Notes: a model not told the origin generated them from the letters alone. 64,000 nt of DNA from Terrimesophilobacter sp038243605 (GCA_038243605.1 JBBSQX010000003.1:124001-188000), one strand, 5' to 3'. Shown: positions 50,261-59,278, counted from the stretch's first letter. Numbers and translations are program-made.

Positions 50261-51947
50261 AGTGCGCAATCGAACCCATTACGCTGCTAAAGAAGTCACG
50301 CGCCCCGTCAGCGTCACTCCCTTCATGCAGACGACTCTCCAGTACGTCGGCAACCCAAGAAGGGCCGTGCCCACCAATCTCTGGTACGAAGTCTTCCATT
50401 TCTCCCACCGGAATGAGGTGAATTTGGAGGGATTTGAGTCCGTCCAACAGCCTTTTCGCCGCATTGTAAGCATCTGCTTTCGGGACGCCAGAAAGTCCGG
50501 CGTTTTTGACACGATCCCAGCCGTTCTCAATTTTCAAAGCTTCGCGGACAGGATCAAGCGCTTTCCTTGATACCTCTGCCATTGAATCGAATGCCGCGAC
50601 AACCGCTTCCTTCATTCCCGCCACTGAAGCAGTGCGGGTGTCTGAAGTCAAGGCAGAGTTCAGGATTCTCCAATCAGCTTCAAATTCAGAAACTGTGCCA
50701 CCTGCCTTCAGAATTAGCCTAGATAGCGTCCCCCAGTTGTTGAGCACATCAAAATCACCTATTACCGCCACGGGGACGCTCGCAGCGCGCAAAGCCTCAA
50801 CCCCGACATGCATACGGCTTTTTCCACCACAGCTTACGAATAACACATCTGGACGACGTTCACGAGAATCGACGGGAGGAATCGTGTCACGAATTGAAGC
50901 GAAGAATTTACAATCTGCGTCGGACTCACAAACTATGACCACATCAGTGAATAACCCTTCGAGCAGGTTTGAATAACGAAGAAGCGGGTCACTCCACAGT
51001 CTCCGAACCGCTTCGTTACTAAGCACAGCCGCCTCATTAACGTTACCGTTTCGGCGGAGTCGAATCACTGTTGTTGGGGCGGAACCCTCAAGTATGCCGT
51101 GCACGATATCAGAACTGTGCGTGCTCAGGAACACCGCACGCCCGGACTCCTCTGAATCCTGGGATAGCAACTTCGCCAAGAATCTGGCTTGCGGCGGATG
51201 CAAGAACGCCTCAGGCTCATCTACAAGTGAAATTGTTTGATGGCTAGTTGTGAGATTCAAGAGCAGCCCAATCATCGATCGCATACCGTCACCTTGATCA
51301 TGCAGAAGGGGAAGACCCTGAATCGCATCAAGGTACATCTGATCGGGTCGTGGTGCGTCTGGCTGCGCAATCTCTCCTACGCGAAGCGCCCATTGCGAGC
51401 CCCCAGTCCATATGTCAAGGACCAAACCTTCATCAAACGCTTGGTGACTAATCGCATTCAAGCGAGTTTCAATATCACGACGAAGATACAAACTATGCAG
51501 AGGGTGGCTAGGTTCAATGTGGAACAGATCTGGCACACCGGTCGGGCGGCTCGCTTCCAATCGGCTCTCAGTGTCCGCATGTAGGAGAAAGTACTTGCCT
51601 AGATACTGCTGTGCCCCTCCGGACCACCATTCGAGTGCGACGGATACCTCTACAAGACTTCCGTCCCCCATTCGAATTCGGCCTGCATTGACCCCTGAGC
51701 GAAGAATTGTGCGGTCGCTTCTTAGCTGTGCAATGAGGTCGTCGGGCGTACCGCGATACTCAACTTCCACTGCGGTTACAACGAGGCCTACTTGATTCTG
51801 TTCCCTAACTAGTTTCGAGATGTCTCGCAGTGCTTGGCTCTTGCCAACATTGTTCGAGCCGACGAACAGCACCACCCCACTCTCCGGAAGCGCGACAGTT
51901 GTTCCATCGCTCACGGTAATTGTCTTGACAAGGGCACTAGCGCTCAT
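50259..51947 (-). CDS. ATPase-TOPRIM protein (OLD-family-like nuclease)
   Basis: 562 residues. An SMC/ABC-type ATPase half comes first: Walker A VGSNNVGKSQAL (about residue 29-40), signature-like HDQGDGMRSMIGLLL (about 216), Walker B ISLVDEPEAFLHPPQARFL, and His switch STHSSD. A TOPRIM-like half follows, with VVIVCESDADCKFF (Glu about 335) and VAVIGDFDVL (Asp-x-Asp about 392). OLD/GajA-type nucleases share this order and often act in phage defence. No helicase partner (GajB) or other defence gene is adjacent. A solitary gene with its own convergent terminator between paa genes and an intergenic desert, which suggests acquisition by transfer (inference). Confidence 0.85.
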   Translation of the reverse strand: MSASALVKTITVSDGTTVALPESGVVLFVGSNNVGKSQALRDISKLVREQNQVGLVVTAVEVEYRGTPDDLIAQLRSDRTILRSGVNAGRIRMGDGSLVEVSVALEWWSGGAQQYLGKYFLLHADTESRLEASRPTGVPDLFHIEPSHPLHSLYLRRDIETRLNAISHQAFDEGLVLDIWTGGSQWALRVGEIAQPDAPRPDQMYLDAIQGLPLLHDQGDGMRSMIGLLLNLTTSHQTISLVDEPEAFLHPPQARFLAKLLSQDSEESGRAVFLSTHSSDIVHGILEGSAPTTVIRLRRNGNVNEAAVLSNEAVRRLWSDPLLRYSNLLEGLFTDVVIVCESDADCKFFASIRDTIPPVDSRERRPDVLFVSCGGKSRMHVGVEALRAASVPVAVIGDFDVLNNWGTLSRLILKAGGTVSEFEADWRILNSALTSDTRTASVAGMKEAVVAAFDSMAEVSRKALDPVREALKIENGWDRVKNAGLSGVPKADAYNAAKRLLDGLKSLQIHLIPVGEMEDFVPEIGGHGPSWVADVLESRLHEGSDADGARDFFSSVMGSIAH

Positions 51948-52102
51948 GAACCGACAATATCGGAGACTAACGTCAAGTCATTGCGTCGTGTGGCTTCACC
52001 AATTTCTTGATCCATTGGGTTTCTCCCTCAACTGAAGCCTTCCGGGTAAATAAAGTTGCGGCATTATGTTCTCGGAACCGGTGAGCGAGAATAGAGGTAG
52101 AG

Positions 52103-52228
52103 GTGTCTTTCGAAATGCCCGAGTGCCCAATGTGCGAGAACTACGAAGCCCACGAGCTCGCCTCAGACGGTTTGATTCACTGTGCTAAATGCAACACATC
52201 ATGGGGCACCGAGCGAGGAACACCTTAG
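52103..52228 (+). CDS. Small zinc-ribbon protein
   Basis: 41 residues from a GTG with AGAGG five nt upstream; ATG 52115 is an alternative start giving 37 residues. Two Cys pairs, CPMC and CAKC, are separated by 18 residues, as in a rubredoxin-like zinc knuckle, with an aromatic residue (SWGTE) after the second pair. Function unknown. It is isolated between the ATPase-TOPRIM gene (divergent) and the MFS gene (convergent). Confidence 0.6.
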   Translation: MSFEMPECPMCENYEAHELASDGLIHCAKCNTSWGTERGTP

Positions 52229-52528
52229 GACGGCCCCGGGTGGCTGCCTACGCCACGACCAATCCGCTAAGGGGTCATAATCCCGATTTGTCCCGTTCAT
52301 GGCATTACTGTGCCTGCAGAACAGAACCAATAACCCAGAGTTATTCTGCGCGTTGCCGAGGCAATCAAATAAGTGCCCTTAACCATTTGCGACAGATGGC
52401 GTCTATCGCGACCTGTTCAAACTCCTCGTACTTTTCTCATCGACGTCATTACTTCGACTGAGCCGTGGAGGAGTCGGACCGCCGGTGGATCCTCGAGACG
52501 TGTACCGCGAGCCGTTCCGCGTTCCACG
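52229..52528. other. Intergenic stretch without a convincing gene
   Basis: About 300 bases between the zinc-ribbon gene and the MFS stop. It is lower in GC than the neighbours. No promoter, tRNA or clear repeat is seen. One frame is open from 52383 to a stop at 52538 and ends in a plausible-looking tail (VDPRDVYREPFRVPRYE) without any start codon, so it might be the 3' remnant of a lost gene. Confidence 0.4.
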
Positions 52529-53848
52529 TTACGAGTGAGCCAACATAGTTTCACCTGAGCCCTCCTGCGACTCAGCTGGCGGCCACTCCACCAAGTCGTC
52601 TTCCCAGGTATCGGGGGTACCGACTTTTCTGATCGGGCCGTAGAGGGCGAGCACGGCGGCACCGAAAGCGAAGAGCGCGGCGAAGATGCCCATCGCGATG
52701 TTTACTCCCATCAACGACAGGAGTGATCCGGCGATTACCGGGGCGATGGGGCCTACTGCGACACCCGACAGCACGAGTACAGAGTTCATCCGCCCCTGCA
52801 GTTGGGAGGGGGTGATAACGCTCGCGTAACCGAGCAGGGCAGCGTTCGTTGCGGGGATCAGGATCGAGGCAAAGGCTACCCACACGAGATATTCCCAGTA
52901 GTGGGTGGAGAAGGCCATCCCTGTGGATCCGGCGACGGCCACGATCATTCCGATGACGGCAAGTCTGCCGGCCGGGAATCGTTTCACGAGTGGGCCAGCA
53001 ATGAGCGAGCCGAGCAGCATCGAAGCGCCCACGGAGGCATCGATGAAGCCGATCAGTAGTGGTGCTGTGCCGATCTGCACGAGGTGGAGGTTCAACGTGA
53101 AGAATATGCCGGTGAACGCGAGGTTGATGACGGCGAAAATGGCGACACCGGTTCGCAGGAATTTCACCGCCCAGACGAAGCGCAAGCCTTCCGCGAGTGA
53201 CTTTCGGGCGCTCACATTCTTTGTGAGTTGAATGTCACCGTTGAGGGGGCCTTTGACGAAAATCGTGCACACAAGAACAACCACGTACCCGATGGTGGCA
53301 CCAAGAAAGGGAATAGCTCGTCCGAGTGCATAGAGGATGCCGCCCACGGGCCCCGAGATCAGGGAGGCTACGGCGGAACGCCCTTGCATGGCCGCCATCG
53401 CCGACCCCATCTGATCTGAGCGCACGACCTCCCGGATGCCGCCCGCTTCTGCCGGCCCGAAGAATGACGCCAGAATCGCGGTCAGAAAGAGCACGGCAGC
53501 CAGGTGCCAGACGGTGAGCAGTGACATCGCGGCGGCGACGCAGACGGTGGCGAAAAGTATCGCGTCGAGTGCCGAGCACAGGATGAGCAGCCTTCTGCGG
53601 TCAACTCTGTCCGCGATTGCCCCCGCGGGGAGGGCGGCGACGAGGTAGCCTAGCTGGCCCACCGCCGCCACCATGCTCGCCCAGAAAACAGAGCCTGTGA
53701 GAGCGTATGCGATGAGGGGCACCGCAAATATCGCAAGCCCCGCACCAATGATTTGTGTCGTCTTGCCCGACATGAGCAACAGGTAGTCGCGATTGTGCCA
53801 GAGCGACGGGCCGCTGATCGCGCCACGACCAGCTTCAGAGGAGATCAT
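52529..53848 (-). CDS. MFS exporter (MFS_3 type)
   Basis: 439 residues from ATG 53848; an in-frame TTG at 53884 would put translation inside the operator repeats. About 12 membrane helices. First-loop motif AIADRVDRRRLLIL, and the N-terminal half carries SFFGPAEAGGIREVV, a mark of the enterobactin-exporter/macrolide-efflux MFS group. The acidic C-terminal tail of about 35 residues is cytoplasmic. It diverges from an ArsR-family regulator gene across a repeat-rich 66-bp region, so export is probably induced by the compound the regulator senses. Confidence 0.87.
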   Translation of the reverse strand: MISSEAGRGAISGPSLWHNRDYLLLMSGKTTQIIGAGLAIFAVPLIAYALTGSVFWASMVAAVGQLGYLVAALPAGAIADRVDRRRLLILCSALDAILFATVCVAAAMSLLTVWHLAAVLFLTAILASFFGPAEAGGIREVVRSDQMGSAMAAMQGRSAVASLISGPVGGILYALGRAIPFLGATIGYVVVLVCTIFVKGPLNGDIQLTKNVSARKSLAEGLRFVWAVKFLRTGVAIFAVINLAFTGIFFTLNLHLVQIGTAPLLIGFIDASVGASMLLGSLIAGPLVKRFPAGRLAVIGMIVAVAGSTGMAFSTHYWEYLVWVAFASILIPATNAALLGYASVITPSQLQGRMNSVLVLSGVAVGPIAPVIAGSLLSLMGVNIAMGIFAALFAFGAAVLALYGPIRKVGTPDTWEDDLVEWPPAESQEGSGETMLAHS

Positions 53849-53849
53849 A

Positions 53850-53891
53850 TGCGCAACAATACTTGCGCAATAACTATTGCGCAATATGTGT
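53850..53891. promoter_or_regulatory. Triple 14-bp operator array
   Basis: Three head-to-tail 14-base units each begin TGCGCAA (53850, 53864, 53878). The second and third repeats contain the self-complementary TTGCGCAA, so the last 22 bases are also a near-perfect palindrome. The array fills the gap between the divergent MFS and ArsR genes and is the likely binding site of the ArsR-family protein. Confidence 0.7.
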
Positions 53892-53914
53892 TGCTAAATC
53901 GCTAAGCTTGCTCC

Positions 53915-54541
53915 ATGGTCGAGCACGCGTATCGAATCACTGACCCATTAACGCTTCGTGCTCTTGCGCATCCGATGCGCCAGCGCATCATGATGGAGCT
54001 CACTGTGCGCGTCTCGGCGCGTGCCGCGGATCTCGCCGAGATTATTGCCGAGCCAGCGAACGCCGTGAGCTATCACCTACGGTCCCTCGCGAAGGCGCAC
54101 TTGATTGTCGAAGCGCCCGAACTTGCCCGAGATAGCCGTGATCGTGTGTGGAGGGTCACGCATCCTGAAGGACTTTCGATTGACTCCGATGGCGATGACG
54201 AGGTGGGGGAGCTGTTCAACAAAGAGTATTTGGCATGGATCCGTGCGCTCGTCACCGAGACTCTGCCCAAGGACCCTCGTGCCACTCGCGCGCAATACAC
54301 CGGTGGTGCACTTCTCACGAAGGCCGAATCGAAGAAGATGTTCGGGGAGGTAACAGAAGTGTTGGAGCGGTGGCGCAAGCATGGGATGGATGGTGAAGCG
54401 GCAGCCTCGCAAAGCCCCGACCGCGTATTTCACTACCTGATGGCGTTCGTCGGAAACCGCAATACGACGTCCTTCACGGACGCTGACGCCCGCGCCCGCG
54501 AAGAACAAGCGTCATCTCTGCCAACAGAAACTGGGATCTAA
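53915..54541 (+). CDS. ArsR-family winged-helix regulator
   Basis: 208 residues. N-terminal winged helix: LRALAHPMRQRIMMELTVR, AADLAEIIAEPANAVSYHLRSLAKAHLIV, and the wing RDRVWRVTH (residues about 12-90). No metal-binding cysteines are present. The C-terminal half (about 95-208) is helical and charged and may bind a small ligand. It diverges from the MFS exporter gene, making a classic autoregulated repressor-pump pair. The array at 53850-53891 lies 24 nt before its start. Confidence 0.88.
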   Translation: MVEHAYRITDPLTLRALAHPMRQRIMMELTVRVSARAADLAEIIAEPANAVSYHLRSLAKAHLIVEAPELARDSRDRVWRVTHPEGLSIDSDGDDEVGELFNKEYLAWIRALVTETLPKDPRATRAQYTGGALLTKAESKKMFGEVTEVLERWRKHGMDGEAAASQSPDRVFHYLMAFVGNRNTTSFTDADARAREEQASSLPTETGI

Positions 54542-54636
54542 CCACAGCATGCTCGATCTCATCCACACAGGGGAGATCATCACCGGCGAGAAAGTAGAGA
54601 GGTAAGTTCCGACTCGATGCAACACTCTGGCGACTT

Positions 54637-56007
54637 TTAGCCCGCCAAATAGTGAAGCATGGTGGCGCAGATCTTCATGCCATCCATGAACCGACTGAGT
54701 TCAAAGTTTTCGTTCGCCGCATGGTTGTTCTGGTCCGCGTTCGCGTACGGCACCAAAACTGACGGCATCGAAAGGATGTCAGTAAAAACGTAGTTTGGCA
54801 GCGTGCTTCCGAGGCTCGGCACAACCAAAGGTTGGTGACTGGTGGCCTGCTCAATGGCGCGAGTGATGAGCGCCACAGCTGGGTCGTCTATGGGAGTGCG
54901 TGACGCGGGCCCTGAACTGAGCTTCACCAGTTCAATAGAGCTGTCATGCAACGCCAAGTGTGCGCGGAGGAGAGCGAAGATGTGATCAGGTAGTTGGCCC
55001 GGCACGAGGCGCATATCTATGCGCGCCATCGCGCTCTGCGAAATGACAGTTTTCACGCCCGGACCGGTATAGCCACTGGAGATGCCGACAATCGTCATCG
55101 TCGGTAGCAGCATGAGTCTTTCGTAAAAGCCAACAGGGTGAGGTGGCGGAAGTTTGTTGATCCCATAGGTTGCAAAATGCTCGCTCAAATCGAGTGGCAA
55201 TGCTGCGAGATTGGATCGCTCGCGCTCTGTTGGCTGCGCAACATGATCGTAAAAACCTCGCACCGCAACGCGTCCATCCGGCGCCCACAGCGTGGCCAGG
55301 GCTCGCACAAGATTGGCTGCGGGGTCGGGAAGAAGCCCACCCTGACTACCAGAGTGAGCATCCTGATTAGCACCGCGCGCGCGAAGTTCGACGCCAAGTT
55401 GGCCGCGGGTTCCCAGAACTAGCTGGGGTAGCCCACTGCGGTGAACCGGCCCATCAGAGGTGATCGCAATGTCGGCGCGCAACAAGGCCTTGTTGTTTCG
55501 CGCGAGTTCCGCAAGATGTGGACTCCCGATCTCCTCTTCACCTTCGATCAAGAACTTCACATTGAGGGGGAGTTCTCCGCGAGTGGCAAGAATCGCCCGA
55601 ATACCTATTAGCTGTGCGAGGTGCTGGCCCTTGTTGTCGCTGCTGCCGCGGGCATACATCCGACCGTCGAGGAGTGTCGGCTCAAAAGGGGGGCTATTCC
55701 ATTCGTCAGTGTTTTCTGCGGGCTGCACGTCGTAGTGCCCGTAAATAAGCACGGTGGGCAGGTTCGGGTTGACGATGCGTTCACCGTAGACAGCAGCCGG
55801 CCCGTAGCCTTCGATCAGTCGCGTTTCTAGTCCGCTCAATCGCATGCTTCGTTGCACTGCGTCCGCGCAGCGGGCAAGATCCTGGGTGGGCTGAGCGCTC
55901 ACGCCCGCAATGCGCACCAGCTCAGCGAGCTCATTCACGGCCTCGTCGAAACCGTCAGCGAGGTGCTCGTAGACATCCACCAAGTCAACTTGTTGTTCCA
56001 TAATCAC
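54637..56007 (-). CDS. M20-family metallopeptidase (dipeptidase-like)
   Basis: 456 residues, GTG start overlapping the DUF35 gene stop. Zinc-site motifs: YGHYDVQP (His and catalytic Asp), GSSDNKGQ (bridging Asp), EGEEEIGS (catalytic base and ligand), and a His in the C-terminal part (QNNHAANENFELS). A lid/dimerisation domain of about 180 residues lies between. No signal peptide, so it hydrolyses an imported peptide or N-acyl amino acid. It is third in a minus-strand operon after a thiolase-like protein and a DUF35 protein, an unusual partnership that points to an amide-containing substrate. Confidence 0.9.
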   Translation of the reverse strand: MIMEQQVDLVDVYEHLADGFDEAVNELAELVRIAGVSAQPTQDLARCADAVQRSMRLSGLETRLIEGYGPAAVYGERIVNPNLPTVLIYGHYDVQPAENTDEWNSPPFEPTLLDGRMYARGSSDNKGQHLAQLIGIRAILATRGELPLNVKFLIEGEEEIGSPHLAELARNNKALLRADIAITSDGPVHRSGLPQLVLGTRGQLGVELRARGANQDAHSGSQGGLLPDPAANLVRALATLWAPDGRVAVRGFYDHVAQPTERERSNLAALPLDLSEHFATYGINKLPPPHPVGFYERLMLLPTMTIVGISSGYTGPGVKTVISQSAMARIDMRLVPGQLPDHIFALLRAHLALHDSSIELVKLSSGPASRTPIDDPAVALITRAIEQATSHQPLVVPSLGSTLPNYVFTDILSMPSVLVPYANADQNNHAANENFELSRFMDGMKICATMLHYLAG

Positions 56008-56423
56008 GCGTCCTCAACGTCGTCAAGCGGGCCAAAAATTGGCACTGGTGCTTGACCTTTTCTTTCCCTCCATGAAACCTGAACCCTGCTGCCGATCGCA
56101 CAGTCATTTCTCGTGAGATTGGTGAGCATGCGTGGTCCTTCGTCAAGCTCGACGATGGCCGCGGTGTAGGGGGAAGAGAGCCCGAGCGCAGGGTTGGCGG
56201 GCAAGTGCACGATGGTGCGGGAATAGACGGTTCCGAAACCACTTGCTCGCACCCATTCCACTCGGTCTGAGTCGCAGGTGAGACAGAAGGCCCGAGGATA
56301 GAACTGGTGGGCGTGACAATCCTCGCACTGCTGGATTACCAGTTGATGCTTGCGCGCTGACTCCCAAAAGTACTCTGTGGTGGGGTCGCCCCACTCAATG
56401 ACGTCATCACTTTGCTCAATCAC
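56004..56423 (-). CDS. DUF35 zinc-ribbon/OB-fold acyl-CoA-associated protein
   Basis: 139 residues from a GTG (VIEQSDDVIEWG) that overlaps the thiolase-like gene end by 8 nt. Zinc ribbon CEDC...CLTC at about residues 35-55, then an OB fold (VYSRTIVHLP, YTAAIVELDEGPRML, RVQVSW). DUF35 proteins form stable complexes with thiolase-like partners, for example the steroid side-chain aldolase pair Ltp2-ChsH2. The gene order thiolase-like then DUF35 matches that arrangement. The reading frame continues upstream through the thiolase-like gene but without ribosome sites. Confidence 0.85.
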   Translation of the reverse strand: MIEQSDDVIEWGDPTTEYFWESARKHQLVIQQCEDCHAHQFYPRAFCLTCDSDRVEWVRASGFGTVYSRTIVHLPANPALGLSSPYTAAIVELDEGPRMLTNLTRNDCAIGSRVQVSWRERKGQAPVPIFGPLDDVEDA

Positions 56424-57567
56424 GAACGAGCACCGCCGTCGCGGCGGTCGAGAAGAGGCCACCAATTCCGTGTGTGAGACCGATGGTCGCTCCTTCAACC
56501 TGCCGTTGACCCGCTTCGCCGCGCAATTGGCGCACGGTTTCGATGACCAGCAGCAGTCCGAGAGCGCCCGGGTGGCAATATGACAAGCCGCCTCCGGAGG
56601 TAATCGAGGGGAGACTGCCTCCGGGGAGCAGATTGCCTTCCAGAGCAAAGGGCCCTGACTCGCCTCGTTCACAGAATCCGACATCCTCGAGTGCGAGGAG
56701 CACACTCATCGTGGTGGCGTCGTAGGGTTCAAAGACGTGCACATCTGATGAAGTGATTCCCGCCATCTGGAACGCAGAACGTGCTGAGGCCACGCCCGGC
56801 GAGCTTTTAAGGCTCGGCAGCTGGGCAATGTGCCATTGGTGGTGGCTTTCGCCAGTACCTGCGATCCGGATGGGGGTCTTTTTCGCGTCTTTGGCCCGGG
56901 ATCCTGCGGTCACGACTATGGCGCCGCCCCCGTCGGTGACGAGGCAGCAGTCAAGGCGATGCAACGGGTCGGAGATCATACGTGACTTCAGAACATCGTC
57001 AATGGTAAGTTGATCGCGTTTCCATGCTTTGGGGTTCATGCCCGCCCACGTTCTGGCATTCACGGCCACCGAAGCGAGTTGCTCAGGTGTTGTGCCGTAC
57101 TCATACATGTGACGTGCCGCGAGTAGCCCGAATTGCCCGAGCGGTGCGGGAAGCCCATATGGCTGCTCAAACTGGGAGGACGTTGCCTTGGGGTTCCACT
57201 GGTTGAGCTTTCGAGTCGCGCGGGTTCGTTGTCGCGATGCATACACAATCAACGCAACCTTGCAGCGCCCGGTCTGGATCGCCGCAGTGGCATGACCGAG
57301 GAATGCGACAAACGCAGCACCCCCGAGGTCTGAGGAATCCGCGTAACCCGGCTGGATTCCCAGGTATTCACCCACTTGAACTGAGCCTTCCTCGCCCAAA
57401 TAGTTGACGAACAGCCCGTCAACATCGGACAACGTCAACCCGGCTTCTGCGAGTGCCTCGCGCGCGGCCATGGCAATCATCGAAAGCTCGGACTGGTCTT
57501 TCACCTCACCCAGTGGAGTTTCGGCCACGCCGACGATGTAGGTGTCTTTATCGTTTCTCAGCATCAC
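56416..57567 (-). CDS. Thiolase-like protein (SCP-x/Ltp family) lacking the nucleophilic cysteine
   Basis: 383 residues; GTG 57567 or ATG 57564 with AAGGA upstream. Thiolase fold: AAREALAEAGLTLSDVDGLFVNY and VFEPYDATTMSVLLALEDVGF. Where thiolases have Cys the sequence reads SSDLGGAAFVAFLGHA, so no acyl-enzyme can form there. The C-terminal region keeps GGGLSYCHPGALGLLL with a His. Such proteins with DUF35 partners work as retro-aldolases on acyl-CoAs in actinobacteria. First gene of the minus-strand operon, divergent from the CoA ligase gene. Confidence 0.86.
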   Translation of the reverse strand: MMLRNDKDTYIVGVAETPLGEVKDQSELSMIAMAAREALAEAGLTLSDVDGLFVNYLGEEGSVQVGEYLGIQPGYADSSDLGGAAFVAFLGHATAAIQTGRCKVALIVYASRQRTRATRKLNQWNPKATSSQFEQPYGLPAPLGQFGLLAARHMYEYGTTPEQLASVAVNARTWAGMNPKAWKRDQLTIDDVLKSRMISDPLHRLDCCLVTDGGGAIVVTAGSRAKDAKKTPIRIAGTGESHHQWHIAQLPSLKSSPGVASARSAFQMAGITSSDVHVFEPYDATTMSVLLALEDVGFCERGESGPFALEGNLLPGGSLPSITSGGGLSYCHPGALGLLLVIETVRQLRGEAGQRQVEGATIGLTHGIGGLFSTAATAVLVRD

Positions 57568-57618
57568 CTAGTGGTTCCTTTCCGAACGGGGCAGCTACCA
57601 AAGACTTTGTCTCATCAT

Positions 57619-57663
57619 ATAGACTATGTGTCTATCTAGCGATACAGTTTCGTATCTTGATAC
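57619..57663. promoter_or_regulatory. Clustered inverted repeats in a divergent promoter
   Basis: ATAGAC-TATGT-GTCTAT (57619-57635) is followed by GATAC (57641), GTATC (57652) and GATAC (57659), forming overlapping palindromes including GTATC-TT-GATAC. They lie between the thiolase-like and CoA ligase starts. The IclR regulator encoded at the end of the rightward operon is a likely binder. Confidence 0.5.
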
Positions 57664-57727
57664 TGCGCTGTGGGCAGAGACGCTCGCAGAAATGTGCGCG
57701 GACGCGAGAAAGTAGAAATGAGGAACG

Positions 57728-59278
57728 ATGCGCGAAACCACGCTATCGACGGCGGTACCCATCACGTACGCGCAGCGGGTAGCCGACTTCGCTGACAGTC
57801 GCGGTGATGTCGTCGCTCTCATCTTTGTCGCACCGAATGGCAGCGAGAAGTCCGTGACCTGGAAAGAGCTCGATTCTCGGGCGAACCAGATGGCGCGGGC
57901 GCTCCAGGGCGTGGGAGTCGGGCCTGAATCCCTCGTCGCAATCTGCCTGCCCACCCGTGCGGAGCACATCATCGCTGCGATCGCAGCATGGCGACTAGGC
58001 GCGTGCACTCTCCCTCTCTCCCCACAGCTCCCAGACAGGGAGCGCCGCGAGATCGTCGCGCTAAGCGAATCTTGGCGACACACCGTGGTGCTCGTCGAGC
58101 ACGAAGTGAATGGCGGACTGGGACTGGATCAGCTAACTAATCTGGCGAGCCTTGACGACAGCCCGTTGCCGCAACTTACCGCGTCCCCTGGCAAAGCGAT
58201 CTGCTCCGGCGGGTCGACCGGACGGCCCAAAATAATTCTTGACGACAGACCTTGGCACAAAGTGCCGGGGAGCGGAAGCACCCTCCACAGGTTTGGTTTG
58301 AGTGCAGACCAAGTTCAACTCGTCACAGGCCGCCTTTATCACAACATCTCCTTCGCCCTCACTCACAACGGGCTATTCGAGGGGCACACCGTCGTATTAA
58401 TGGAGAAGTTCGATGCGGCGCTTGCCGTGGACTTGATCGAACGACACAGGGTGTCGTTTCTCGGCATGGTGCCGATCATTATGCAACGCATCGCGCGGCT
58501 TCCTGATCTTATGGAGCGCGACTTCTCCAGCATTGAGGCGTTTTACCACAGCGGCGCGATCTGCCCGGAGTGGGTCAAGCAAGTGTGGCTCACCTTGGTC
58601 TCCCCGGAGCGACAGTATGACTGTTACGGCGGGGCGGAAGGCACAGGCGTTGTCGCCATCCGAGGTGATGAATGGTTGCGAAAGCCGGGAAGTCTTGGCC
58701 GCCCAGTAGACACCAAGATGACTATTCGAGATAGCGAGGGCGCTCCAGTAGGGCCAGGCGAAATCGGTGAAATTTTCACCGGGCCAGAGCACACAGCGAT
58801 GACCTTTCGCTACCTAGGCGCTGAGCCTCCGAAGGCAACTTCTGACGGACTCGTCTCACTAGGGGACCTTGGGTGGGTTGACGATGACGGATTTCTCTTT
58901 CTCGCCGATCGAAGAGTTGATCTCATCATTACCGGGGGGGCAAACGTTTACCCCGCCGAGGTCGAAAGCGTGCTGTCGGAACATCCCGGCATCGCCGATG
59001 TTGCTGTCGTGGGTGTCGACGACGCCGAGTGGGGCAAGCAGGTTTACGCCATCCTTCTTCCCGTCGACCTGAAGACTCCACCGACGGTGGAGGAAATGCG
59101 CGTGTACTGCCGCGAACGTCTTGTTCCATACAAAGTGCCGAAGACCTTCGAGTTCGTGTTGTCAGGGTTTCGGGATGAGTCAGGCAAAGTGCGGCGCTCT
59201 CAACTCGCCAGTTCTCGCAACGAATCAAGAACCGCAATTCCCCATGAATACGAAAACAGGAAAGAGTCCAGAGCATGA
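57728..59278 (+). CDS. AMP-forming acyl-CoA ligase
   Basis: 516 residues of the ANL family. P-loop ICSGGSTGRPKIIL (about residue 158), YGGAEGTG adenine motif, GDLGWVDDDGFLFLADRRVDLIITGG hinge, and C-terminal catalytic Lys in RDESGKVRRSQL. Activates an unidentified carboxylate to its CoA ester. It heads a three-gene operon with an amidohydrolase and an IclR regulator, divergent from the thiolase-like/DUF35/peptidase operon. The GAGGA ribosome site is only three nt from the ATG. The stop overlaps the next ATG. Confidence 0.88.
   Translation: MRETTLSTAVPITYAQRVADFADSRGDVVALIFVAPNGSEKSVTWKELDSRANQMARALQGVGVGPESLVAICLPTRAEHIIAAIAAWRLGACTLPLSPQLPDRERREIVALSESWRHTVVLVEHEVNGGLGLDQLTNLASLDDSPLPQLTASPGKAICSGGSTGRPKIILDDRPWHKVPGSGSTLHRFGLSADQVQLVTGRLYHNISFALTHNGLFEGHTVVLMEKFDAALAVDLIERHRVSFLGMVPIIMQRIARLPDLMERDFSSIEAFYHSGAICPEWVKQVWLTLVSPERQYDCYGGAEGTGVVAIRGDEWLRKPGSLGRPVDTKMTIRDSEGAPVGPGEIGEIFTGPEHTAMTFRYLGAEPPKATSDGLVSLGDLGWVDDDGFLFLADRRVDLIITGGANVYPAEVESVLSEHPGIADVAVVGVDDAEWGKQVYAILLPVDLKTPPTVEEMRVYCRERLVPYKVPKTFEFVLSGFRDESGKVRRSQLASSRNESRTAIPHEYENRKESRA

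Noticed and set aside
52383..52538. Open frame ending VYREPFRVPRYE overlapping the MFS stop
   Set aside because: No start codon and no recognised homology; kept only as a possible 3' remnant in the intergenic entry.
54549..54605. 18-codon frame MLDLIHTGEIITGEKVER after the ArsR gene
   Set aside because: Recalls a crotonase segment (LDLIYTGELISG in paaG) and could be a gene remnant, but it is too short to call and has no ribosome site.
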